Translations under genes and position numbers: made by a program
Assembly: GCF_001458295.1 (NCBI RefSeq)
Contig: NZ_CYUD01000002.1
Span: 331,648 to 395,647, forward strand
Reading direction: 5' to 3'
DNA length: 64,000 nucleotides
Source: Ruegeria denitrificans
GTDB taxonomy: Bacteria; Pseudomonadota; Alphaproteobacteria; Rhodobacterales; Rhodobacteraceae
Shown: one piece after another, positions 27,450 through 36,360 of the stretch
Numbering within the stretch: the stretch's first letter is position 1
Layout: each line of letters begins with the position of its first letter
Notes under the pieces: generated by a model
What the model saw: only the letters and a program-made list of their open reading frames with translations
What the model was told of the DNA's origin: nothing
The model's database searches: none

Positions 27450-28130
27450 ATGAAAATCGGCATCCTTCTGACCGGCCACCCTCCTGACGTATTGCGAGAC
27501 CAGTTCGACGAATATGACGTGATGTTTCGCGCGCTTCTGGACGGCAATGGCTTTACTTATGAAACCTTCGCCGTTGTGGACGGCCAGTTCCCCAAAGATG
27601 AATTTCAGGCCGATGGCTGGATCATCACCGGCTCGCGCCATGGCGCGTATGAAGGCCACCCGTGGATTCCGCCGCTCGAAGATCTGATCCGCGCCATCCG
27701 CCAAAGTGGACGGCCTCTGATCGGTGTTTGTTTCGGCCACCAGATCATCGCACAGGCACTGGGCGGGAAGGTTGAGAAATTCAAAGGCGGCTGGGCCGTC
27801 GGGCGCACTGACTATGACTATAACGGCCAGTCCATTTCACTAAACGCCTGGCATCAGGATCAGGTGGTTGAGTTGCCCGAAGACGCTCGCGTGTTAGGCA
27901 CAAACACATTCTGCCGCAACGCGATGGTGGCCTATGGCGACAACGTCTGGACGGTGCAGGCCCACCCGGAGTACGGCGATGCCTTTATTCAGGGCCTGAT
28001 GAACACGCGCGGTAAGGGCGTTGTGCCCGACGCAGTGATGGAGGCGGCTGCCAACCGCCTGCCCGCCCCGGACGACAATCCGAAGATCGGACAGCTGATG
28101 GCCGAGTTCCTGAAGAAAGAGAGGGCTTGA
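27450..28130 (+). CDS. Class I glutamine amidotransferase-like protein (PuuD/GuaA-type fold)
   Basis: 226 aa. Nucleophile elbow VCFGHQIIAQALGG with the catalytic Cys, and the His/Glu pair in QAHPEYG. The N-terminus MKIGILLTGHPPDVL fits the stand-alone GATase family of alphaproteobacteria. Its job is probably hydrolysis of a gamma-glutamyl bond made by the preceding glutamine synthetase-like enzyme. Its stop codon overlaps the start of the following broken glutamine synthetase gene (TGATG), showing that an operon once continued into that gene. Confidence 0.88.
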   Translation: MKIGILLTGHPPDVLRDQFDEYDVMFRALLDGNGFTYETFAVVDGQFPKDEFQADGWIITGSRHGAYEGHPWIPPLEDLIRAIRQSGRPLIGVCFGHQIIAQALGGKVEKFKGGWAVGRTDYDYNGQSISLNAWHQDQVVELPEDARVLGTNTFCRNAMVAYGDNVWTVQAHPEYGDAFIQGLMNTRGKGVVPDAVMEAAANRLPAPDDNPKIGQLMAEFLKKERA

Positions 28131-29110
28131 TGGCCGACTGGAAAGATCAGCTGCCACAGGCAGCCTAAACCAACATCGAAGGCCAGCGCTTGGATGAGGT
28201 CGAATGCATCATCACGGACCTGCCCGGCATTGCCCGCAGTAAAGCTGTACCAGCGTCTAAAATTTCAAAGCAGGCCTATTTTCACCTGCCCGACAACATT
28301 TTCTACCAGACCAATTAACGGTGACTGGGGCGAGGCCGCGGGCGAGGATGGGTTTATTGATCGACATGATCCTCAAACCCGACTTTTCGACAGTCTCAGC
28401 CGCGCCCTGGACCGGCGACTGGACGCTGCAGGTGATTCACGACGCCTATGATCGAGAGGGCGAGCCGATCCCCTTCAGTCCGCGCAACGTGCTGAAGCGC
28501 GTGGTGAAGTTGTAACACGACAAGGGCTGGAAACCGATTGTCGCACCCGAGATGGAGTTCTATCTGGTCGCCCGCAATGTCGGTCCGGCGCAGGAGATCA
28601 AGCCAATGATGGGCCGCCCGGCAGCGGCGCATCAGGCCTAATCGATGACGGCTGTAGACGAATTCGGCCCGGTGATCGACGACATCTAGGACTTCGCTGC
28701 ACATCAGGGTTACGAGATCGACTGCATCACGCAAGAAGGCGGAGCCGGTCAGCTGGAGATCAATCTGCGCCACGGCGATCCGGTCAAACTGGCGGATGAG
28801 GTGTTCTACTTCAAACAGCTAATCCGCGAAGCCGCTCTACGCCACAATTGCTTTGCCACCTTCATGGCCAAACCGATCGAGGATGAACCCGGATCGGCGA
28901 TGCACATCCATCATTCGATCACGGATATGGAGACCGGCCAGAACATCTTTTCCGGCCCGCAGGGTGGTGAGACAGATGCGTTATGCAACTTCATCGCCGG
29001 ACTGCAGAACCACCTGCCCGCTGGGTTGGCGGTCATGGCATCCTATGTGAATTCATACCGGCGGTTTGTGAAAGATCATGCCGCGCCAATCAATCTGGAA
29101 TGGGCGCGCA
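28130..29110 (+). pseudogene. Decayed glutamine synthetase family gene (puuA-like), C-terminus deleted
   Basis: Starts with a normal ATG overlapping the GATase stop and encodes the family's conserved segments (EGQRLDEVECIITDLPGIARSK; GGAGQLEINLRHGDPV; GSAMHIHHSITDMETGQNIFSGPQGG; NSYRRFVKDHAAPINLEWA) across two frames. In-frame stops are at 28166, 28316, 28513, 28639 and 28687, and there is a frameshift between about 28316 and 28370. The last third of the family domain is missing: after NLEWAR the sequence runs straight into the start of the next broken gene at 29111, which indicates a deletion that joined the two. Not functional. Confidence 0.85.
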
Positions 29111-30384
29111 ATGAACTTGCTCTATTCCAACGAACGCAAGGCCGAGTACCCGGCCAGTTGGTATGCGGCTAAGGCCAACCCGGTGGATCGGTTTCCTGCA
29201 CTTTCGGGGAGTGAGACAGCCGAAGTCTGTGCGGTCAGCGCAGGCTACACCGACCCGTCCGCTGCGCTACATCTGACCGAAGCCGGGTTCAGTGCAGTGC
29301 TGCTTGAGGCGCACCGCGTGGGGTTCGGCGCATCCGGTCGCAATAGTTGCCAGTTGGGCAGTGCCCAACGCATGGATCAAGAAGACCTTGAGCGGCTGGT
29401 CGGGGACGACGATGCAGCCGAGCTTTGGGATCTGGCTGAGGACGCATAAGAACTGGTCAAATCGCTGATCGCAAAGCACCAGATCGACTGCGACCTGAAA
29501 CCCGGCGTGGCCGTTTTGGGCCTGAGCACCAGCGAGCAGCAAGACCTGCATGAACATGCCGCGCATCTGTCCGACCGAAACGGGTACGATCAGATCGAAA
29601 TGCTGGATGAGGCCGCTGGTCACGCGCCGTGCCCATCACCCACTTACAAAGGCGGGTATCTGGACATGGGCGCGGCACATCTGCACCCGCCGAACTTTGC
29701 CTTGGGTCTGGCGCAAGCGACTGCAAAGGCCGGGGTGCGCATCTTTGAAGGCACCGAAGTCACCGGAATTGAGGAGGATCGATCCGCCAAAGTGCTAACG
29801 GCGAACGGAACGGTCAGCGCCAACCACGTTATTCTGGTCTGCAACAGTTATCTGGGTGATCTGAACCGTAAGGTGGCCTCAAGGGTCATGCTGATCAGCA
29901 ACTTCATCGCGGCGACCGAACCATTGGGCGATGATACCGCCCGTGTCCTGACCCGGACGTTGCCGTCGCGGACACTAAATTTGCGGTGAATTATTTCCGC
30001 CTCGGCGTTGATGGTCGCCTGTTGTTTGGTGGCGACGAAAGCTATGGTTATCGCTTTCCAGCCGACATCGCGGCCAAGGTGCGCAAGCCGATGACCGAAA
30101 TTCCCGCATCTGCAGAGTGTTAAGATCGACTACGCCTGGGGCGGCACGTTGGCCATCACCATGCGCCGCACGCCCTACCTGGCGCGGGTATCGCCAAATG
30201 TCCTGCCCGCCTCGGCTATTCCGGCCACGGTGTCGGCACGGCCACCCATGCCGGACAATTGATGGCCCTTGCGATTTAGGGACAAGCCGAAGGCTTTGAC
30301 ACTATGACCCGCGTCCCCGCCCTGCGCAGCCCATTGCTGATGCTGGCGATGTAATGGTTTGCGCTGCGGAATCGGTTGGCCTGT
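29111..30384 (+). pseudogene. Decayed FAD oxidoreductase (gamma-glutamylputrescine oxidase-like)
   Basis: Reads as a DAO-family oxidase of the PuuB type: NERKAEYPASWYA, LLEAHRVGFGASGRNS, GGYLDMGAAHLHPPNFALGLAQA, NHVILVCNSYLGDLNRKVASRVM, NYFRLGVDGRLLFGGDESYGYRF. The FAD-binding glycine motif is itself altered (VSAGYTDPSAAL instead of a GGGxxG pattern). Stops or frame breaks are near 29447, 29955, 30105-30121, 30277 and 30351. It follows the decayed glutamine synthetase, so the ligase and oxidase steps of a second gamma-glutamyl-polyamine pathway have been lost together. Confidence 0.82.
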
Positions 30385-30764
30385 GATTGTAGGTCATCCA
30401 GAGTTTCTTACTTAAACCCTCTTAAGACACGGAACCTCGCCACGCGTGAACGGGTGTCTTCCAAACCACTGCCGCGACCAGCGACACGTGATCGGTCCAT
30501 TGCGGCAGGTTACGCCCCGACTCGCGCGACGTATCTTTCACAACGTGAATTCAGTGCCATTTGAAGGTAAATGCTGGGTGTTTTCCAACTGGCATACCTA
30601 TCAGTCCAGCAGGACATCCACTGATCATATGTGATTTCGTTTCGGCCCATCGCCACGGGCAAATCAATTGTCACCTTATGAACTGGCCCTTCATGAAACG
30701 CTATATAAGGGTCTTCCGGGGTAACGGGTAACCAATTGCCAACCTCGTCAAATTTGACGTTCTG
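30385..30764. other. Gene-free stretch with one palindrome
   Basis: No convincing coding frame. The only structure noticed is a 14-bp perfect palindrome CGTCAAATTTGACG at 30746-30759, just beyond the 3' end of the small truncated gene at 30765. The stretch probably contains more decayed DNA from the neighbouring pseudogenes. Confidence 0.4.
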
Positions 30765-30953
30765 TTATGATTCAACCGGAGGGCCGCGCATCATAAACTC
30801 ACCCAAAGGCAAGGCAATCATCTCAGGACAAACGTCGCATTCCTGAAACATCTCAAGAGGAGCCACTTCAGTGCCATCCACAAGAACATAGCCGGCATGT
30901 ACCGGTGAAGCGAATGTTAAAAACGCCCAAAGGCATGCAAAGTGCTTGATCAT
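30765..30953 (-). pseudogene. Truncated formylglycine-generating-enzyme (SUMF1)-like gene
   Basis: 62 codons from ATG 30953: signal peptide MIKHFACLWAFLTFASPVHA, then EMFQECDVCPEMIALPLGEFMMRGPPVES and a stop. The segment CDVCPEMIALPLGEFMM resembles the start of SUMF1/FGE-sulfatase domains (DCPxCPEMVxxPxGxFxMG), which normally continue for more than 200 residues. Only the beginning remains. An in-frame TTG at 30986 is also possible. It may be a relic or a short secreted protein; a relic is more likely given the decayed surroundings. Confidence 0.5.
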
Positions 30954-31185
30954 CAAAACAGCGACCGAACCCGTCAATACTCGCAACGTATAAGTTGGAT
31001 CATTGCCATCTTACGTTGCCCAAAGTTGCAAGTTGAAATCAAATTTTCGGGGCGTGTTGCATGCCAACCAGTGAACCCTTGATTGTGACGGATTGGTGAA
31101 ATTTCGCCCACTCGACGATTGAGGGCTTGGATTGCCTCATATTTGGATTTATATTTCCCAAAGTTAGAATTTGGGAAAATCAAAT

Positions 31186-32400
31186 ATGACGCTTCCTCCA
31201 AACGTCCATGCCGCCGAACCCATCCCCGCAACCGCAAAAGACGCCATCGACGCCCTGATGCAGTCGGGCGATCTGTTCCGCTATACCGCGCCGCAGGATG
31301 CGCCGGTGGCTCTGCTCGAGGCGGAATTCGCCGCCTTACTGGGCACGAAATACGCGCTGGCCGTATCTTCCTGTTCGGCTGCTTTGTTCCTGTCACTGAA
31401 GGCGTTGGGCCTGCCACGTGATGCGCGAGTACTGATCCCCGGTTTTACCTTCGCCGCCGTGCCATCCTCGGTCGTACATGCGGATTGCATTCCGGTGCTG
31501 TGTGAGGTCGGCCAGAACTATCGCATCGACATGGAGGATTTCGCCGCCAAGCTGGAAAGCGTGCAGGCCGTGATTATCAGCCATATGCGCGGCCATACCT
31601 CTGACATGGACGCGATCATGGCGCTGTGCAACGAACGCAACATCCCGGTGATCGAGGACGCGGCCCATTCGCTGGGCACCACCTGGCACGGGCAGAACAT
31701 TGGCACCATCGGCAAGGTGGGGTGTTTCTCGTTCCAGTCCTACAAGATGATCAACGCGGGTGAAGGTGGTATCCTGATCACGGACGACGCCGATCTGGTC
31801 GCACAGGCGGTGATCATGTCCGGCGCTTATGAACATAACTGGAAAAAGCACAAAACCCCGCATGGCGACAACTCGCCTGAACTAGAGCAGGCCTTTGCCC
31901 GCTGGCAGAACCAGTTGCCCCTGTATAACCTGCGAATGAGCAACCTGAGCGCGGCCGTGATCCGCCCGCAAATCCCTGAACTGGCGCGCCGCGTACGGGA
32001 TGGCTTGTCAAACCACGACTACGTGGCCGAGCGGCTGAACACCTCGCCTCATATCGACGTCCCTGCTCCCCTGGCACCCGAGCGTCGCGCGCCGGATTCA
32101 ATCCAGTTCAATTTGGTCGGAATGGATGAGGCCGAAATCCGCGCCTTTGCCGACGCCTCTGAGACGCGCGGAGTAAAAGTTCAGGTTTTCGGCCTGAGCG
32201 AGGACAACGCCCGCGCCTTTTGGAACTGGCAATTCTTGCCCGAGAAGGTCGACCTGCCGCAGACGCGGGACATGCTGATGAAGGCATGTGACGTGCGCCT
32301 TCCTGTGCGCCTGACACAAGAAGAACTGGATGTGATCGCCGATATTCTGCTGGCATCGGTCGGCGAAGTGACCGGCCCGGTTCCCGTCTACGGCACCTGA
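31186..32400 (+). CDS. DegT/DnrJ/EryC1/StrS family aminotransferase
   Basis: 404 aa from ATG 31186 (GGGAAA 7 nt upstream; an in-frame TTG at 31171 is less likely). PLP-dependent fold type I sugar aminotransferase family: VSSCSAALFLSLKALGL (PLP phosphate-binding region), VIEDAAHSLGTTW (D contacting the pyridine N), and the Schiff-base lysine in SFQSYKMINAGEGGILITDD. Such enzymes transaminate keto-sugars or related substrates. No sugar-biosynthesis genes are adjacent, so the substrate cannot be deduced. It stands alone between a pseudogene zone and a protease on the other strand. Confidence 0.88.
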   Translation: MTLPPNVHAAEPIPATAKDAIDALMQSGDLFRYTAPQDAPVALLEAEFAALLGTKYALAVSSCSAALFLSLKALGLPRDARVLIPGFTFAAVPSSVVHADCIPVLCEVGQNYRIDMEDFAAKLESVQAVIISHMRGHTSDMDAIMALCNERNIPVIEDAAHSLGTTWHGQNIGTIGKVGCFSFQSYKMINAGEGGILITDDADLVAQAVIMSGAYEHNWKKHKTPHGDNSPELEQAFARWQNQLPLYNLRMSNLSAAVIRPQIPELARRVRDGLSNHDYVAERLNTSPHIDVPAPLAPERRAPDSIQFNLVGMDEAEIRAFADASETRGVKVQVFGLSEDNARAFWNWQFLPEKVDLPQTRDMLMKACDVRLPVRLTQEELDVIADILLASVGEVTGPVPVYGT

Positions 32401-32406
32401 AAATCG

Positions 32407-33168
32407 TTAAGGGACGAGGTCAAACGCCTCGACCGACAGAAACAAGGCTGTAATCCCTTCGGGGGTTGCGCCCACACGCGACAGGATCGCCGCGACCTGA
32501 GGGCCGGTCAGCGTATCCACCAAGAGCGGCGCGCCGGAATCACCCATCATGACCGGGCATAGCGACAAGATGATCCCACCCTCGTGGAGACGCGGCGCGC
32601 AAGCCAAGGTCCTGCTGAGCACATGAGGCCGGAGACCCGGATACCCCGCGACAAAAGCCGAAGACGTAATTTCAGTGGCCAGCGGTAAATAACCGACTGT
32701 CTGACCAATGGGTTCAGTCAGCTCCAGAACCGCCCAATCCAGCTCGGCGCGATCATCAAATGCTCCGCCAGCGCCCTGCTCGGAATGCATCCTGTATTCG
32801 TTTACGTCAGAAACAGCGGCGGCCTCTCCGCGCTGATAACCAGCAGCAAACCGGATGCTGGACGGTGGAATCCAGCGTTTGCGTGGTGCGTTGTAAAGAC
32901 AATGGGCGGCAGTCAGAACCAGCCGATCCGCAACCAAAACACCGGTGCAATGTGACCGCCGATCCCGACTGGCGAAGTTGATCCGCCCGATGGCACGCCA
33001 CGGAGCTTGATCCGCATTCAGAATCTCGCGCGCTCGAATGGCGTCGCAGCCTTCGTCGGATTGCGTGCCTATGGTACAGATCGGGGACCAGTTTTCCGAG
33101 AAAACACCCTGCGACAACGCCGGTTGGGTCCAAAGCAATGCAACACTCAGGACCAACCAGCGCATCAC
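32407..33168 (-). CDS. Secreted trypsin-like serine protease
   Basis: 253 aa. Signal peptide MMRWLVLSVALLWTQPALSQ. Chymotrypsin-fold catalytic triad: H in LVLTAAHCLY, D in DDRAELDWAVLEL, S in CPVMMGDSGAPLLV. Several Cys could form disulfides (CTIG...GC; HCTG...HC; ACAPRL...LCPV), as expected for a periplasmic or secreted enzyme. The substrate is unknown. Converges with the aminotransferase gene; 9 nt downstream of phaR's stop in the transcription direction (phaR lies upstream on the same strand), so read-through from phaR is possible. Confidence 0.9.
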   Translation of the reverse strand: MMRWLVLSVALLWTQPALSQGVFSENWSPICTIGTQSDEGCDAIRAREILNADQAPWRAIGRINFASRDRRSHCTGVLVADRLVLTAAHCLYNAPRKRWIPPSSIRFAAGYQRGEAAAVSDVNEYRMHSEQGAGGAFDDRAELDWAVLELTEPIGQTVGYLPLATEITSSAFVAGYPGLRPHVLSRTLACAPRLHEGGIILSLCPVMMGDSGAPLLVDTLTGPQVAAILSRVGATPEGITALFLSVEAFDLVP

Positions 33169-33176
33169 CGCAGACG

Positions 33177-33731
33177 TCAGTTCAGCTTTGAGAGCTTTTG
33201 CTGCAACTCGGCCAGTTGCTTTTTGATGTCGTCCAGATCTTCTTTCGATTCCGGTTTGTCGTCGTCGTCCTTGTCGGGCCCGGACCAGCCGCCAGACAGA
33301 CCACCCGTCATCGCCTTGAGGAACGCCTGTTGCTGCGCCTGCATCGCCTCGAACCCCGGCACCTGCGACATCGGGTTCATGGCGTTCATGTTCTCCATCA
33401 TCTTGTTCTGGCTTTCGCGCAACATTTCGAACGAGCTTTGCAGAAATTGCGGCATCATCCCACCGCCCGGAATCATGTAGCTGCGCACCAGATCGTTCAG
33501 TACGTTAACCGGCAGCACGTTTTCACCCCGGCTTTCGTGTTCGGCAATGATCTGCAGCAGATATTGCCGGGTCAGATCATCCCCGCTTTTCAAGTCAATA
33601 ATCTGCACTTCGCGCCCGTCGCGAATAAAAGTCGCGATATCTTCGAGCGTGACATAGTCGCTGGTCTCAGTGTTATACAGCCGGCGGCTGGCATAGCGTT
33701 TGATCAACAGCGGTTTTTCTTGTTCTGGCAC
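33177..33731 (-). CDS. phaR: Polyhydroxyalkanoate synthesis repressor PhaR
   Basis: 184 aa. N-terminal PHB/PHA accumulation regulator domain (LLIKRYASRRLYNTETSDYVTLEDIATFIRDGREVQIIDLKSGDDLTRQYLLQII), then the PHB_acc repeat with SYMIPGGGMMPQFLQSSFEMLRESQNKM, and a charged C-terminal coiled coil. PhaR senses PHB granules and represses phasin and, often, its own gene when no granules are present. Candidate binding sites CTGC-N3-GCAG are found upstream of phaP and between phaC and phaZ. Located downstream of phaP on the same strand, with a terminator between. Confidence 0.95.
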   Translation of the reverse strand: MPEQEKPLLIKRYASRRLYNTETSDYVTLEDIATFIRDGREVQIIDLKSGDDLTRQYLLQIIAEHESRGENVLPVNVLNDLVRSYMIPGGGMMPQFLQSSFEMLRESQNKMMENMNAMNPMSQVPGFEAMQAQQQAFLKAMTGGLSGGWSGPDKDDDDKPESKEDLDDIKKQLAELQQKLSKLN

Positions 33732-33783
33732 CGTTTGCCCTCCCTAAGGATGATGCGTTGCAGCAGAGATTATGCGAGCGCAG

Positions 33784-33818
33784 AACAAAAAGAAAGGGCA
33801 GGTCCTAAGACCTGCCCT
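33784..33818 (-). terminator. Rho-independent terminator after phaP
   Basis: Perfect 10-bp stem AGGGCAGGTC / GACCTGCCCT (33795-33804, 33809-33818) with a 4-nt loop. Read on the minus strand it is followed by TTTCTTTTTG. It separates phaP from phaR. Confidence 0.85.
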
Positions 33819-33866
33819 GCGCGAATGCACCAGATGGGAGGAGTGGGTGCGCTTCGCGCCCTTCTC

Positions 33867-34313
33867 TTACTTGGTAGTTGCGGCTTTTTTAGCGGCAGCT
33901 GTCACGTCGTTGGTTGCTTTCTGAACGACAGCAGTTGCGTCTTCAGCAGCTTCTTTGCCAGCAGCCATCAGCAGCTCGACGGTTTCGGTCTGCAGCTTCT
34001 TCGCGATTTCAGCGAAGGCAGCCATGTTTTCAGCAGCAACTTCGGCCGACGCGCTTGCGAAATCGGTGGCCGCTTTTGCGTAGTCAGCAGGCTCGGCCTT
34101 TGCTTTCGACATCTCGGTCAGCTTGGACAGGGTGTCTTTGGTCCATTTGCTGGAGATTTCAGCCGATTTTTCTGCTGCTTCCAGAGCAACACCCGACAGT
34201 TTTTCGTTCAGAGTTGCGGTCGATTTGAAGGCACCTTCCAGAGCGGTGGTGTCAACGGGGAATGCACCCATCATGTCTTTCAGGGTCGCGGTAAAGTCTT
34301 GAGTCTTTGCCAT
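33867..34313 (-). CDS. phaP: Phasin PhaP
   Basis: 148 aa, alanine/lysine/threonine-rich amphipathic helices (MAKTQDFTATLKDMMGAFPVDT; FAEIAKKLQTETVELLMAAGKEAAEDATAVVQKA), the phasin pattern. It coats PHB granules and sets their size and number. SD AGGA precedes the ATG. The upstream region carries two copies of CTGCAATGCAG, so it is very likely repressed by PhaR. Its own terminator lies just downstream, consistent with strong, monocistronic expression. Confidence 0.93.
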   Translation of the reverse strand: MAKTQDFTATLKDMMGAFPVDTTALEGAFKSTATLNEKLSGVALEAAEKSAEISSKWTKDTLSKLTEMSKAKAEPADYAKAATDFASASAEVAAENMAAFAEIAKKLQTETVELLMAAGKEAAEDATAVVQKATNDVTAAAKKAATTK

Positions 34314-34379
34314 TGTCCTAATCCTTTTTGCCTAACCGGGCCCACCCCGGCTTTCATCAGCTTGAAGGCAATATGATTG

Positions 34380-34421
34380 CTGCAATGCAGCATTGCAAGT
34401 TTTTTTCTTGCTGCAATGCAG
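34380..34421. promoter_or_regulatory. Two PhaR-type sites, CTGCAATGCAG
   Basis: CTGCAATGCAG occurs twice, at 34380-34390 and 34411-34421, 31 bp apart (three helical turns, same face). The first copy runs into CATTGCAAG, giving a longer TGC-rich dyad. PhaR of Paracoccus denitrificans is known to bind TGC-rich CTGC-spacer-GCAG sites. The position is upstream of phaP and immediately downstream of the phaC stop. Confidence 0.75.
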
Positions 34422-34445
34422 AAAAATTCTAGTTTCAGAATGAAA

Positions 34446-36248
34446 TCAGCTGTTTGGATCGGCCACGACATAGGTGCCGGGCGCCGGGGCAAGCCGCGGG
34501 TGATCCGAATCGCCGGTATCACGGGCAGGAACCTGCTTGCCGGATCGCTTCTTCAGCCAGGCCTCCCACAAGGGCCACCACGAGCCTTCGTGGAAGTCGG
34601 CCTTTTTCATCCATGTGTCCGCATCCGCCGTCATATCCGGATTGGTATAGTGACCGTATTTCTTCTTACTAGGCGGGTTTACAATGCCGGCAATGTGGCC
34701 GGATTCCGAGACCACAAAAGTCTTGGACTTTGACCCCATCTTCTGCACCCCACGATAGCAATCTTTCCAGGCCGCGATATGGTCCGTCTCGCAGGTGATC
34801 GCCATCAGCGGCACATCCACGTCACTGACGCGCAGCTTTTGCCCGAACAGTTCGAACCCATCGGCCGCGAACTCGTTGCGCTGACACAGCCCGCGCAAAT
34901 ATTGCACCGTCATCTTGGCAGGCAGATTGGCCCCATCGCCGTTCCAGAATAGCAGATCAAAGGCCGGCGGCACCTCGCCCAGCATATAACTGCGGATGGC
35001 CGGACCGTAGATCAAGTCACGCGACCGCAGGAAAGACATGGTGCGCGCCATGATCCACGACCGCAGAACGCCCTCTTTATTTACTTCTTCCTCGACACCG
35101 TCGATGAAATCATTCTGCAGGAAGGGCGTGAATTCACCCTGTTCAGAGAAATCTGTTAGCGCGGTAAACAGGGTGGCCGATTTGATCGACTTATCGCCGC
35201 GCTGTTTCATCAGCGATAGGGTCAGGCTTAGCGTTGTACCAGCGATGCAATAGCCGATCGCGTTCACCTGCTTGACCTTGCAAATTTTCTTGGCCTCTTC
35301 GACGGCGGTCAGGAAGCCGTCTTGGATATAGTCCTCCATCCCGACATCCGCATAGCTTTCATCTGGATTGACCCAGCTGACCACAAACAGGGTATAGCCC
35401 TGTTCTGTGATCCATTTGATCATGCTGTTCTGCGCCTTGAGGTCGAGAATATAGAACTTGTTGATCCAGGGCGGGAACAGCACGATGGGTGTTTCATGCA
35501 CCGTCTCGGTTGCAGGTTTGTACTGGATCAGTTCCATCATGCGATTGCGATAGATAACGTCGCCCGGAGTGGTCGCAAGATTGCCCCCCACCTCGAACGC
35601 GCTTTCATCGGCCAGTTTAACCACCAGTTCGCCGTCGTTGGCCTCAAGATCCGAAACGAGGTTTTCAAGCCCTTTGATCAGCGACTGCCCCTCGGTCTCA
35701 ACCGCCTTTTGCAGTGCATCCGGATTGGTCGCCAGAAAATTCGTGGGTGACATCATGTCGACAATCTGCTGCGAGAAATAGCGCAGGCGGCGTTTATCCT
35801 TGGTATCCAGATCATCGACCGAGGCAACAGCCTGTGCGATGGCGTCCGAATTGGTCTGATATTGCTGGCGGATCAGGCGAAAATAGGGGTTGGTTTCCCA
35901 CAAGGGGTTGGCAAAACGTTTGTCGCTGGGTTTGGGTTCTTCGTCCTCAGCATCGCCTGTGGTCATCGCCTTTTGGGCTTCGGCGAAGTTCAGAACCGAC
36001 TTACCCCAGTATTCTATTTGCTGTTCCAGCAACTTGGCGGGATTCTGCCACGCTTCGGCCCAATAGGCCGTTGCTGCTCGTGCGAAAAGCTCTTGATTCG
36101 GACCGTCCAAAGCGGGGGTATGAGACTTTTTGGTCGACATGACTTCGATCAGTCGCTTCGACAGCGCCTCGACCTTTTCCATATTTTCTTTAAGGCGTTC
36201 AATGTTTTCTTCGGTCGGTTCTGGCATCTGATCTTCACTTGTTGTCAT
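34446..36248 (-). CDS. phaC: Class I poly(3-hydroxyalkanoate) synthase PhaC
   Basis: 600 aa, the size of class I synthases. N-terminal PhaC_N domain, then the alpha/beta-hydrolase core with lipase-like box GYCIAGT (nucleophile Cys), VVSWVNPDESYADVGMEDYI, DFSEQGEFTPFL, acid CETDHIAAW and base His in SESGHIAGIVNPP. Polymerises 3-hydroxybutyryl-CoA into PHB at the granule surface. Divergent from phaZ with 112 nt between start codons; a PhaR-like site lies in that gap. It is transcribed toward phaP on the same strand, but phaP has its own promoter region. Confidence 0.96.
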   Translation of the reverse strand: MTTSEDQMPEPTEENIERLKENMEKVEALSKRLIEVMSTKKSHTPALDGPNQELFARAATAYWAEAWQNPAKLLEQQIEYWGKSVLNFAEAQKAMTTGDAEDEEPKPSDKRFANPLWETNPYFRLIRQQYQTNSDAIAQAVASVDDLDTKDKRRLRYFSQQIVDMMSPTNFLATNPDALQKAVETEGQSLIKGLENLVSDLEANDGELVVKLADESAFEVGGNLATTPGDVIYRNRMMELIQYKPATETVHETPIVLFPPWINKFYILDLKAQNSMIKWITEQGYTLFVVSWVNPDESYADVGMEDYIQDGFLTAVEEAKKICKVKQVNAIGYCIAGTTLSLTLSLMKQRGDKSIKSATLFTALTDFSEQGEFTPFLQNDFIDGVEEEVNKEGVLRSWIMARTMSFLRSRDLIYGPAIRSYMLGEVPPAFDLLFWNGDGANLPAKMTVQYLRGLCQRNEFAADGFELFGQKLRVSDVDVPLMAITCETDHIAAWKDCYRGVQKMGSKSKTFVVSESGHIAGIVNPPSKKKYGHYTNPDMTADADTWMKKADFHEGSWWPLWEAWLKKRSGKQVPARDTGDSDHPRLAPAPGTYVVADPNS

Positions 36249-36272
36249 TTTAACAATTCCCCCCTAACCTCG

Positions 36273-36283
36273 CTGCTACGCAG
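36273..36283. promoter_or_regulatory. PhaR-type site between phaC and phaZ
   Basis: CTGCTACGCAG matches the CTGC-N3-GCAG pattern of the phaP sites and lies in the shared phaC/phaZ promoter gap, 25 nt upstream of the phaC start. A single imperfectly supported site; it could link synthesis and breakdown to the same regulator. Confidence 0.45.
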
Positions 36284-36360
36284 AATAACGTCGTGGGTGT
36301 CGGGGGGCAAAGCGGCGAATGGTCCGAACTTATTGGCTGACATTTAGGAGGCCCCTTTCC

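Noticed and set aside
28130..30384. Stop codons in the broken glutamine synthetase and oxidase read as recoded (Sec/Pyl) or programmed readthrough
   Set aside because: TAA, TAG and frameshifts are mixed, conserved residues are also lost and a deletion joins the two genes, so plain decay explains it.
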